Shown: piece by piece, positions 9,270 through 18,023 of the stretch | Layout: every line of letters starts with the position of its first letter | How positions within the stretch are numbered: position 1 is the first letter of the stretch | NCBI GenBank assembly: GCA_902621205.1 | Contig: CACNLH010000014.1 | Location: forward strand, 1 to 38,908 | Length of the DNA stretch: 38,908 nt | Source: an uncultured Alphaproteobacteria bacterium | GTDB lineage: Bacteria; Pseudomonadota; Alphaproteobacteria; HIMB59 | Direction of reading: 5' to 3' | Program-made: the position numbers and the translations under genes | Notes under the pieces: generated by a model | The model's database searches: none | What the model was told of the DNA's origin: nothing | Seen by the model: only the letters and a program-made list of their open reading frames with translations

Positions 9270-10443
9270 CATAGTTCCTGAGGGGTGGAGTATTAAAAGT
9301 CTTGGAGATTTTATGAACTCGCTTCCAAAATCTACACTTCCATCAGGCGCATCAGATGAGTCTGGTTACTACAATTTTTACGTATGCAGTGATAAAATTA
9401 TGAAATCTTTTCATAAAGTGATGTCTTCACCAGCAGTGCTTTTTTCTACAGGTGGTGAGGCTTCAGTTCATTTTGCAAGCGGACATTACTCTTATTCTAC
9501 TGATGTTTGGGCGACTGAATTTACTGGTGAAATTTGTAATGAGTATGTTTTTCGTGTACTTGAATTAAATCTAAAAAAAATAAACTATGCTGGTTTCCAA
9601 GGATCTGGGATTAAACATCTTGATAAAGGATTTGTTAAAAAATTTTTGTTTTTTCTTCCCCCTCTATCTGAACAAAAGAAAATCGCGTCTATTCTAACCT
9701 CTGTGGATGAGGTTATTGAAACCACTCAGAGACAAATCGACAAACTCCAAGACCTCAAAATAGCAACGATGAATGAGCTACTGACCAAAGGCATTGGTCA
9801 CATAGAGTTCAAAGACAGTGAGTTAGGAAGAATTCCGAAGAGTTGGGAGGTTAAGAAATTAGAAGAGGTTTGTTCTAAACTTAAACCTGGGCCCTTTGGA
9901 TCATCGATTACGAAATCGATGTATGTAGAAAAAGGATATAAAGTTTATGGACAAGAACAGGTTATTTCCGGTGATGCATTTTTTGGCAACTACTTCATTG
10001 ATAAAAACAAATATTTAGAATTATCAGCATTTTCTGTTCAAGCAGATGATGTCTTGATAAGTCTTGTTGGTACAATTGGAAAGTGTCTGATAATACCTAA
10101 AGGATATGAGATGGGAATTATTAATCCGAGACTTATTTTGATGAGGTTAAATAAACTTTGCACATCAAAGTTTCTTCAATATCTTTTATCTTCAAAAACT
10201 GTTCAGGAACAACTACAACAGACTCAACAGGGAGGCACTATGGGTGTCCTTAGTGCCTCTGTGCTAAAACCATTAAAATTGAGAATACCACCAATTACAG
10301 AACAAGAAAACATTACAGAAATTTTTGGGTCAATTGATGATAGAATCATTAATTTAAATTCTAAACTCTCTCAAATTCAGTATCTTAAAAAATCCCTGAT
10401 GCAAAATCTTCTAACGGGCAAAGTCAGAGTGAAGGTAAACTGA
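9262..10443 (+). CDS. hsdS: Type I restriction-modification specificity subunit
   Basis: This protein of about 393 aa has two target-recognition domains separated and ended by coiled-coil conserved regions. The first is followed by [21 protein letters not shown], read here as [11 protein letters not shown], and the second by [20 protein letters not shown], read here as [11 protein letters not shown]; each then runs into a long helix. It determines the bipartite DNA sequence recognised. I chose the ATG at 9262, which overlaps the hsdM stop, over an upstream TTG at 9256. The target sequence cannot be predicted by eye. Confidence 0.92.
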   Translation: MSNIVPEGWSIKSLGDFMNSLPKSTLPSGASDESGYYNFYVCSDKIMKSFHKVMSSPAVLFSTGGEASVHFASGHYSYSTDVWATEFTGEICNEYVFRVLELNLKKINYAGFQGSGIKHLDKGFVKKFLFFLPPLSEQKKIASILTSVDEVIETTQRQIDKLQDLKIATMNELLTKGIGHIEFKDSELGRIPKSWEVKKLEEVCSKLKPGPFGSSITKSMYVEKGYKVYGQEQVISGDAFFGNYFIDKNKYLELSAFSVQADDVLISLVGTIGKCLIIPKGYEMGIINPRLILMRLNKLCTSKFLQYLLSSKTVQEQLQQTQQGGTMGVLSASVLKPLKLRIPPITEQENITEIFGSIDDRIINLNSKLSQIQYLKKSLMQNLLTGKVRVKVN

Positions 10444-13412
10444 TGGCAGCAGATGAGTTAGATAAAGTTGAACTTCCTGCTATTGAGCAACTTCAATCCA
10501 TGGGTTGGTCTTATGTAAAAGGTGAAGACCTATCTCCTGATAATTCAACCGAGCGAGCATCATTCAAAGAAGTAGTTCTAGAAGATCGACTTTATGCAAA
10601 CATCAAAAAAATTAATCCCTGGATTAATGAACAAAATCTTCAAAAGATTGTTAGAGACCTGACTAAAACTCAATACATCAATTTAATTGAAGCTAACCAA
10701 TCAATCTGGACTGTTCTAAATGAATGCGTCTCTGTCATGCAGGACTTGGGCAAAGGTAATAAAGGTCAAACTGTTCGCATAATTGACTTCGAAAACCCTG
10801 AAAATAATGAGTTTCTATGTACTAATCAGTTTAAGGTCTCGGGAGTTAGTCAAAATATTATCCCCGATATTTTGTGTTTCGTAAATGGCCTGCCACTTGC
10901 CGTTATTGAATGTAAGTCACCCTATGTCACCAATCCGATGGAGGCAGGGATTAATCAGCTTCTGCGTTACGCTAACAGACGTCAACCTGAAAATGAGGAG
11001 GGTGCGGAGAAGCTTTTTTACTACAACCAATTAATGGTCTCGACTCACCGAGACAAGGCCCGTTTGGGAACAATTACATCTCAAATGGAGCACTACTTAG
11101 AGTGGAAAGATCCCTACCCTCAAACAATTGACCAATTAGGATCAAGTGAAGAAAGTCAGACTACTTTGCTAGCAGGACTGTTTAGTAAAAATAACTTTTT
11201 AGATATTGTTCAAAACTTTACCGTCTTCGAACCCATGGACGGGCGAGTAATCAAGAAGATTGCAAGGTATCAACAATTCCGCGCGGTACACAAAACGATC
11301 GAGCGACTTAAAAAAGGAAATACAAGCAAAGATAAGTCAGGTGTTATTTGGCATACCCAGGGATCAGGAAAATCTCTTACGATGGTATTTTTAAGTATTA
11401 AAATGCGAAGGGACGAGGATCTTCGAGATTATAAATTAGTTTTTTTAACTGATCGAAAACAACTCGATACCCAATTAACCTCAACATTCTCCAATGCCCA
11501 ACAAGAAACAGTTCATCATGCCAAATCTGTTCAAGAATTAAAAGATCTTCTCTCTAAAGACTCCTCGGATATCGTCACTGCCATGGTTCAAAAGTTTCAA
11601 GAGAAATCCAAAGACTTTGAGTTTCCAGTCCTCAATGAGTCGGAGAAAATAATTGTTCTAGCTGATGAGGCGCACCGCACCCAGTACGGAACCCTGGGCG
11701 CAGCTCTCAATATCGCTCTTCCTAACGCTCCTCGTATTGCCTTTACGGGAACGCCCTTAATTCGAACGCAGCAAACAACCAATACCTTTGGTGACTACAT
11801 CGATACCTATACCATTGAGCAGGCTGTCAAGGATGGGTCTACTATTCAAATTCTCTATGAGGGAAGAGAGCCTTCGTTGCGAGTAACCGGAGATAGCTTG
11901 GATAGCTTATTTAATGAATATTTTGAGGACAAATCAGAAGAGGAAAAGGCTGAAATTAAAAGAAAATACGGCACTAGCCAGGCAGTCTTGGCGGCACCCA
12001 AGAGAATTCAAAGGGTGTGCATGGATATCATTAAGCACTATAAAAACCACATACTCCCCAATGGCTTCAAGGCGATGATCGTCACTGCCTCTCGTCACGC
12101 CGCCCTTATTTATAAAGAGCAGCTCGATAAGCTACAGGCGCCCGAGTCTGCCGTTATTATCTCGGGAGATCACAACGATGAGAAAAGGTTTCATGAGTTT
12201 ACAGATGGGACCAAACATAAAAAACAAATTGAGGATTTTAAAAAGCCCTTGGGTGCGGGAGAGGGAAAATCGAACCTCTCCATTCTTATTGTTAAGGATA
12301 TGTTATTAACTGGATTTGATGCTCCCATTGCGCAGGTCATGTATCTTGACCGTAAACTTACCGATCACACACTCTTACAGGCAATCGCTCGAGTGAATAG
12401 AACCAATAAAAATAAGTTTCGTGGGTACATCGTCGATTACTACGGTCTATCCGATTACCTAACAGAGGCACTCGATATGTTTACAGCTGATGATGTGCAG
12501 GGGGCCCTAGTCGAACTCAAGGAAGAAATTCCAAAATTAAAGGCAGCTCACACTCGAGCTATTCAACACTTTCATAATCTTGATCTCGAAGACTTGGATG
12601 CCTGTATTCTTGCTCTTAAAGATGAAATTAAAAGACAAACCTTCCACACAGACTTTCGAAATTTCTCCAAGCAAATGGATGTCATCCTTCCTGATCCCGC
12701 CGCCACCCCCTTCCTGAAAGATTTGAAGCATTTAGGAAAGATTGCCATAGGGGCGAGAAACCTCTATCGAGACGAGCAGCTCGACATAAGCAGTGCCGGG
12801 GAAAAGGTGCGAGAGCTCATTGAGGATCATGTCTACTCACTGGGGGTAGACCCTAAAATACCACCAGTCGATCTACTCGCTGGTAACTATAAGGAGGTAC
12901 TTAATCGGCACAAGTCTCCCCAATCCAAAGCCTCAGAAATTGAGAATGCTATCAAGCATCACATCAAGCTTCGCTATGACGATGACCCAGAGTACTACCA
13001 AAAACTCTCCGAGCGTCTGGAGGAGCTTATTCGACAAAATGAGGAGAAGTGGGATGAGTTGGTGCAACTCCTTTTAAATTTAAGAGATAATATTGAGACG
13101 GATCGCCAACAAAAGGCCAGCGATCTCGGGCTAAGCTCCACCGAGCTGTCTTTTTATAATATTCTTCTGGCAGAGCTAGGGGGAGAGGAAAAAGTCAATA
13201 AAAACAAGGTAAATGAGGCAAAGCAGGTAGTCCAGAGTCTAGTTCGGATGCTGGAAAAAGCCACCCAAATAGTCGACTTCTTTCAAAAGTGGGACGAGCA
13301 GAAACGAGTTAAAAAAGAGATTAGAAGAACCATCATCCAGCACTTCGATGAGTCTTTAGTACCACCCATCGTTGAGCGTTTCATGGAATTGGCACGAGTG
13401 AAATTTAGGTAA
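10443..13412 (+). CDS. hsdR: Type I restriction endonuclease subunit
   Basis: A 989-aa motor and nuclease subunit. The N-terminal PD-(D/E)xK nuclease shows D142 and E155-C-K157 (in LAVIECKSP). The SF2 translocase motor has HTQGSGKS at 304-311 and DEAH at 408-411, then FTGTPL and the later motif QAIARVNR. It cleaves DNA after ATP-driven translocation when the HsdMS complex finds an unmethylated site. It overlaps the hsdS stop by one base (TGATG) and the next gene starts in its stop (TAATG). All key residues are present, so the system is probably active. Confidence 0.95.
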   Translation: MAADELDKVELPAIEQLQSMGWSYVKGEDLSPDNSTERASFKEVVLEDRLYANIKKINPWINEQNLQKIVRDLTKTQYINLIEANQSIWTVLNECVSVMQDLGKGNKGQTVRIIDFENPENNEFLCTNQFKVSGVSQNIIPDILCFVNGLPLAVIECKSPYVTNPMEAGINQLLRYANRRQPENEEGAEKLFYYNQLMVSTHRDKARLGTITSQMEHYLEWKDPYPQTIDQLGSSEESQTTLLAGLFSKNNFLDIVQNFTVFEPMDGRVIKKIARYQQFRAVHKTIERLKKGNTSKDKSGVIWHTQGSGKSLTMVFLSIKMRRDEDLRDYKLVFLTDRKQLDTQLTSTFSNAQQETVHHAKSVQELKDLLSKDSSDIVTAMVQKFQEKSKDFEFPVLNESEKIIVLADEAHRTQYGTLGAALNIALPNAPRIAFTGTPLIRTQQTTNTFGDYIDTYTIEQAVKDGSTIQILYEGREPSLRVTGDSLDSLFNEYFEDKSEEEKAEIKRKYGTSQAVLAAPKRIQRVCMDIIKHYKNHILPNGFKAMIVTASRHAALIYKEQLDKLQAPESAVIISGDHNDEKRFHEFTDGTKHKKQIEDFKKPLGAGEGKSNLSILIVKDMLLTGFDAPIAQVMYLDRKLTDHTLLQAIARVNRTNKNKFRGYIVDYYGLSDYLTEALDMFTADDVQGALVELKEEIPKLKAAHTRAIQHFHNLDLEDLDACILALKDEIKRQTFHTDFRNFSKQMDVILPDPAATPFLKDLKHLGKIAIGARNLYRDEQLDISSAGEKVRELIEDHVYSLGVDPKIPPVDLLAGNYKEVLNRHKSPQSKASEIENAIKHHIKLRYDDDPEYYQKLSERLEELIRQNEEKWDELVQLLLNLRDNIETDRQQKASDLGLSSTELSFYNILLAELGGEEKVNKNKVNEAKQVVQSLVRMLEKATQIVDFFQKWDEQKRVKKEIRRTIIQHFDESLVPPIVERFMELARVKFR

Positions 13413-14098
13413 TGCAAAATTTTAATTTCCCCGTTGAGGTTGTACGAACCAATCGCAAAAAATCAGCGACCATTAAGCTAGATGGAAGCAAGGTTAGAAT
13501 AAATGTCCCCAAGTCTTTGTCAGATCGCAAAGTAGAGGAGCTAATTGAGAAAAGAAGAGTTTGGATAGAAACTAAGCTTCAGCAGCAAGCACTCAAGCCC
13601 CAACCTCCAAAAAAGCAGTATGTTGATGGAGAAGACTTTTTTTATCTTGGTAAGTCCTATCAATTAAAAATTCTTATGGGAAAAAATGATCAGGTAAAAA
13701 TTTCTAAAAATTTTTTAGTTGTCACTTTGAAAGATCAAAATACACAGACCACAATTAGATTAATCCTTGAGGGCTGGTATAGGGAAAGAGCCGAGGAGCT
13801 ACTAACAAAAAAAACAATCCAACTCGCAAAAGTAATTGATGTATATCCAAGACAAATATCTATAAAAAATTATCGCTCTCGATGGGGTTCCTGCTCAAGT
13901 ACGGGCGACCTATCCTACAACTGGCGAATAATTCAAGCCCCGATAAACATTATAGATTACGTTATTGTTCACGAGCTCTGTCATCTCATTGAGCACAACC
14001 ACTCTCCCAGGTACTGGTCACATGTCAGCAAGTACTTTCCAAAATGGAAGGAGTGCCGAGACTGGCTAAAAAATACAAATATTAATAATGAAAACTGA
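13412..14098 (+). CDS. YgjP/DUF45-type metallopeptidase in the hsd operon
   Basis: A 228-aa protein of the YgjP-like (DUF45) family with a zinc metallopeptidase motif: HELCH at 187-191 in VIVHELCHLIEHNHSP. The family's RWGSCS signature is at 157-162, and WKECRDWL follows near the end. It overlaps hsdR by one base, so it is translationally coupled to the restriction subunit. Such genes are often found next to type I systems; the substrate is not established, and proteolytic control of HsdR is only a guess. Confidence 0.85.
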   Translation: MQNFNFPVEVVRTNRKKSATIKLDGSKVRINVPKSLSDRKVEELIEKRRVWIETKLQQQALKPQPPKKQYVDGEDFFYLGKSYQLKILMGKNDQVKISKNFLVVTLKDQNTQTTIRLILEGWYRERAEELLTKKTIQLAKVIDVYPRQISIKNYRSRWGSCSSTGDLSYNWRIIQAPINIIDYVIVHELCHLIEHNHSPRYWSHVSKYFPKWKECRDWLKNTNINNEN

Positions 14099-14414
14099 AC
14101 ATCATATCTTCAATCATCAAATACCAGAATTTCACTGTCCTTTTTGCAGTGCTCGAACTATGTATTTTTACTCAAATGAGATTGTTGATGACAGGCTTGA
14201 AATAGAAGAGTGTGAGCATTTAATTCTGATGTCAAATGATAATAGCGGTATAGACCTTGATCCTTTTCGCTATGGAGAGAAATTAGGAAACACAACTTCT
14301 ATAGAACATTACTCTAGATATTTTTCAGATGATTTTACTTGCTGTGTTTTGAACCTTTACGATAAAGAGGATGATTTTCGGTATAATATGTATTTAATCT
14401 ATAAAAAGGATTGA
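14088..14414 (+). CDS. Unknown 108-aa protein at the end of the hsd operon
   Basis: The start lies 11 bases inside the metallopeptidase gene, making it the fifth gene of the hsd transcription unit. The acidic product has a CPFC motif at 18-21 and a later CC pair, possibly a zinc site. There is no signal peptide or membrane segment. I do not recognise the family. The tight overlap argues for a function tied to the restriction system. Confidence 0.6.
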   Translation: MKTEHHIFNHQIPEFHCPFCSARTMYFYSNEIVDDRLEIEECEHLILMSNDNSGIDLDPFRYGEKLGNTTSIEHYSRYFSDDFTCCVLNLYDKEDDFRYNMYLIYKKD

Positions 14415-14561
14415 AAGATTTATAACTATGTCAGTATTTCAACCTTCGATACTAAGTCATAATCGATCATAAAAATACTATCCGATTTATGTTTTAATTT
14501 AATATAATCTATAATTTATATTCAATAAAAACTTATATTAGGAAAATACTTTAATCTTTCA

Positions 14562-14567
14562 TATATT
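14562..14567 (+). promoter_or_regulatory. -10-like element at the helicase start
   Basis: TATATT ends 7 bases before the ATG at 14574 and there is no Shine-Dalgarno sequence, so the helicase mRNA may be leaderless. The rest of the gap 14415-14573 is very AT-rich and shows nothing else I can support. Confidence 0.35.
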
Positions 14568-14573
14568 TTATTT

Positions 14574-17189
14574 ATGTTTGATGGCTTTTCTGCTTATTTT
14601 ATCGGTTTTGCTGCACTAGCAGGAATAGTCAAAATTTTTTCAAAAATTAAAAGTATTGATAAGAAAATAGAATTAATTCTTATCCAGAAAGAAACATTTC
14701 TTCAAATGAATCATCATTTGAAGAATGTATTTGATAAAAAAAAATTTGTAACTGAAAAAGACATTTGTTCTTTATCTGATAAATACCAAAGTATCAATGC
14801 ACTAGATATTCCAGAGAAATTGAAAGAAAAAGATAAAAATTTATTCAATATAATTTTAGAAAACAAAAATTACTTATCTGGTATTTCTGAAAAAAGGTTA
14901 GAAAATAATAAAAAATTTACCTTAAGAGCTCAAAAAAAGTATCAAAAAATATTTTCAAACTCTAAAGGACATTACTCGCACTCTCAAGTTTTTGCCTGCA
15001 TAAATAGAGAACCGATTATTCAAGTTGTGGCCAGCGCGGGGTCTGGAAAAACATCAACTATAGTTGGTAGAGTGCGATATCTTTTAGACATTTTAGAAAC
15101 CGATCCTCATAAAATTTTAATCTTAGTTTTTGCTAGAAACGCTCAAGAGGAAATTGATGATCGCCTCTCAGAGTATAAAGGCATTCAAATAGAGACATTT
15201 CACTCTTTTGGCTATAAAAACTTAGGTTTTTCAAAGAAACCTGATGTTTCAGAACTAACTCAAGATATTATTAAATTTGATAAATTTATTGAAAATGAGA
15301 TAAGCAAAATTTGCTCTAACGATAAAAATAAAAAACTAATTTATGATTATTTTGCTCACTATTTAAGACCATACAAAAGCATTTTCGATTTCAACAGTCT
15401 TGATGAATACACAACATTTTTAAGACAATTTAGATCGAACTATTCTTTGAAAGGAGAAAAGTTAAAAAGTATTGAGGAATGTGAAATTGCAAACTTTTTA
15501 TATTTGAATGGGGTGGATTATGTCTATGAAAAAAAATATGAACATGATTTAAGCAGTGAAAAAAAGAGGCAATACAAGCCGGATTTCTATTTACCTGAAT
15601 ATGCACTTTATATTGAACATTTTGCACTAGATGAAAATGGTCAAGCTCCCTTATGGTTTAAGAATAAAAATTATGCAACAGAGGCAGAATGGAAAAAAGT
15701 TATTCATAGTCAATATGGAACACTATTAATTTCAACATACTCATACCAAAAAAGAAAAGGGATATTGACAATTGAGCTTGAAAGACAATTAAAATCATTT
15801 GGTGTAAAATTCAAAAAGAACTCTGAAAAAGAAATATTAAAAAAATTAAAGTTTAACTCGGAAATTAGAAAATTTAGTCAACTTTGTGTAAGTTTCCTTA
15901 ATCATTATAAGTCTTCGGAAAGTTCTTTTGATGAACTCAAGAATAAATCTTTAAAATATGAAGACTCACCTAGATATCAGGCATTTTTAAAAATTTTTAA
16001 AATAATCTTTTATAACTATGAAAAGAAATTAAAAGAGGAAAATGAAATAGATTTTAACGATATGATTAATCTTGCAACTCAAAATATAGCTAAGAATGAA
16101 AATATTCATTTTGATGAAATTATCATTGATGAATTTCAAGATATTTCCTCACTGAGGCTCAAGTTAGTAAAATCGCTAATTAATAATAATGAGAACACGT
16201 CCTGCTATACTGTGGGAGATGACTGGCAGTCAATCTTCAAGTTTGCTGGAAGTAGAATAGATTTATTTTCAAACTTTGGTGAAAAAGATAAAAAATTAGA
16301 GAAAGTTATTATTCCAGAAACATATCGTTTTTCTCAATCAATAGCAGAAATATCACAAAATTTTATTTTAAAAAACCCAAGTCAGATTAAAAAAGAAATA
16401 ACCTCTTCTATTAATAATAAACTCAGTCCCATTGGTGTATTTTTTGATGAAGAAGAATTTTTGTTAGAGCAAATTCTAAAAAAAATTATATCAAAAAAAA
16501 ACCCATCTTCTATTTTAGTTTTAGGAAGATATAAAAATAGCAAGCCTCAAATTTTAGAAAAATATTCAAATCAAAATATTCAATTTAAAACTATTCATTC
16601 ATCAAAAGGAGAGGAAGCAGATTATGTTATTATTAATTTGATTAACTCACCTTCTTATAAATTTCCAAGTGAAATTATGGATGATCCACTATTAAATTTA
16701 GTAATTGAAGATAATGAAACTTACCCCTTTGCTGAAGAAAGAAGGTTGTTTTATGTTGCATTAACTAGAGCTAAAAAACAAATATTTTTAATAGATAGTG
16801 ATCAAGAACCCTCTAGTTTTACCATTGAAGTCATTAATGATTTTAACCCCTCGATAAAACAAGTTAATACAATGAAAAAAATTTATGGATGTAAGAAATG
16901 TAATAATGGAATTATGAGGTACGTTGAGAGTAAAGAAAATAAGTTTAAACCATTTTACTCATGCACTAATTTTCCCGTTTGTAAAAACAGCTATAATTTA
17001 TGCGGCGAATGTGAAAAAGGATATTTGATAGACAAAGATGAGAATTTAAAAGTTTGCAGTAATGAAAAATGCCAATATGTACCTGAAAAATGCTTTGTTT
17101 GTAGTGAGGGTGATACGGTTATTTTGAATGGGAAATACGGTAAATTTAGGAAGTGTTTTAACTGTGGGAATACAAGTGATTTAGATTAA
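14574..17189 (+). CDS. HelD-like UvrD-family helicase with nuclease-like insertion and zinc fingers
   Basis: An 871-aa superfamily 1 helicase resembling DNA helicase IV. A hydrophobic N-terminus (about residues 3-22) may anchor it in the membrane. Walker A is ASAGSGKT at 153-160, Walker B DEFQD at 519-523, GDDWQSIFKFAGS at 548-560 and motif VI VALTRAKK at 728-735. Between the helicase halves lies a segment with KPDFYLPEY (335-343) and IEHF (347-350), as in restriction-endonuclease/Vsr-like folds. Residues 773-867 carry paired cysteine fingers of the topoisomerase I type. It overlaps the exonuclease gene by one base (TAATG). Role: DNA repair or defence; unresolved. Confidence 0.85.
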   Translation: MFDGFSAYFIGFAALAGIVKIFSKIKSIDKKIELILIQKETFLQMNHHLKNVFDKKKFVTEKDICSLSDKYQSINALDIPEKLKEKDKNLFNIILENKNYLSGISEKRLENNKKFTLRAQKKYQKIFSNSKGHYSHSQVFACINREPIIQVVASAGSGKTSTIVGRVRYLLDILETDPHKILILVFARNAQEEIDDRLSEYKGIQIETFHSFGYKNLGFSKKPDVSELTQDIIKFDKFIENEISKICSNDKNKKLIYDYFAHYLRPYKSIFDFNSLDEYTTFLRQFRSNYSLKGEKLKSIEECEIANFLYLNGVDYVYEKKYEHDLSSEKKRQYKPDFYLPEYALYIEHFALDENGQAPLWFKNKNYATEAEWKKVIHSQYGTLLISTYSYQKRKGILTIELERQLKSFGVKFKKNSEKEILKKLKFNSEIRKFSQLCVSFLNHYKSSESSFDELKNKSLKYEDSPRYQAFLKIFKIIFYNYEKKLKEENEIDFNDMINLATQNIAKNENIHFDEIIIDEFQDISSLRLKLVKSLINNNENTSCYTVGDDWQSIFKFAGSRIDLFSNFGEKDKKLEKVIIPETYRFSQSIAEISQNFILKNPSQIKKEITSSINNKLSPIGVFFDEEEFLLEQILKKIISKKNPSSILVLGRYKNSKPQILEKYSNQNIQFKTIHSSKGEEADYVIINLINSPSYKFPSEIMDDPLLNLVIEDNETYPFAEERRLFYVALTRAKKQIFLIDSDQEPSSFTIEVINDFNPSIKQVNTMKKIYGCKKCNNGIMRYVESKENKFKPFYSCTNFPVCKNSYNLCGECEKGYLIDKDENLKVCSNEKCQYVPEKCFVCSEGDTVILNGKYGKFRKCFNCGNTSDLD

Positions 17190-17938
17190 TGGACATAATT
17201 ATAATTTTGGCAATTCTTGCTTTTATCTATTTCTATTTAACTGACAATAAAAGAATGGATAGAGAAGTGAATGAAGATTATGAGCAAAGAGCCCAAAATG
17301 AAACTAAAACTTACAGAGATTATCGTCCTAAAGCTACATTCAAACCCACCTATAAAAGAAAAAGCACAACTAAATCAAACGATATTTATATAAAAAACAT
17401 AAAATCAAAAAACTTAGCAGTCATTGACTTTGAGACTGCAAATGATGACCCTTCCTCAGCGTGTCAGGTAGGATATGTCATTATTAAAAAAAACAAAATC
17501 TACAAAATAGGGTCTTTTTATATAAAACCAAAAACAAATGATTTTAAATATACTTATATGCATGGAATTACAGCTAGTATGGTTAAAAATAAATTAGACT
17601 TTCACAAGGTATGGCCAAAAATTCAAAAAGAATTTAAGGGAATTGATTATTTTGTAGCTCACAATGCACCTTTTGATAAAAGAGTATTAGATAACTGCTT
17701 ATATAAATCTAAATTTAAAAAAAATTTAATAAAATTTATTTGTACACTTCAAATTTCTCGGATTTATTGGAAAAAAGGAATTGATGTAAACAATCATCAA
17801 CTATCAACAATTGCAAAAAAAATCAAATTTAATTTTAACCATCATGAAGCTGAGTCTGATGCAATAGCGTGTGCTAAAATTATTCAAAAACTTTCAAATT
17901 CCAAATTTTTTTCTAATAATAAAGTAAGACTGTATTAG
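17189..17938 (+). CDS. Membrane-anchored DEDDh 3'-5' exonuclease
   Basis: A 249-aa protein with an N-terminal transmembrane segment (residues 2-18, almost all I, L, F, Y) and a basic linker. A DnaQ-type exonuclease domain follows: D80 and E82 in VIDFET, HNAPFD ending at 163, and a final H-x5-D pair (H219, D224). All DEDDh residues are present. It starts in the stop codon of the helicase gene, so the two proteins are probably made together and may process DNA near the membrane. The very AT-rich coding sequence matches the helicase. Confidence 0.85.
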   Translation: MDIIIILAILAFIYFYLTDNKRMDREVNEDYEQRAQNETKTYRDYRPKATFKPTYKRKSTTKSNDIYIKNIKSKNLAVIDFETANDDPSSACQVGYVIIKKNKIYKIGSFYIKPKTNDFKYTYMHGITASMVKNKLDFHKVWPKIQKEFKGIDYFVAHNAPFDKRVLDNCLYKSKFKKNLIKFICTLQISRIYWKKGIDVNNHQLSTIAKKIKFNFNHHEAESDAIACAKIIQKLSNSKFFSNNKVRLY

Positions 17939-18021
17939 TCGCCTATGACTTCTAGAACCCATACACACCATAAAATAATATCTAATTCATCATCAGTAAT
18001 ATAAGTAAGGTTTTCTTTTTT
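17935..18021 (-). pseudogene. Remnant related to the 137-aa gene at 19939-20352
   Basis: Between the convergent exonuclease and rmuC genes the minus strand reads, without a start codon, a peptide containing NLTYITDDELDIIL before a stop at 17935. This resembles residues around ELAYITEGELNIIL in the 137-aa protein. The DNA also shares the block GTAATATAAG. I read it as the decayed tail of a former paralogue; the match is short. Confidence 0.4.
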
Positions 18022-18023
18022 AT

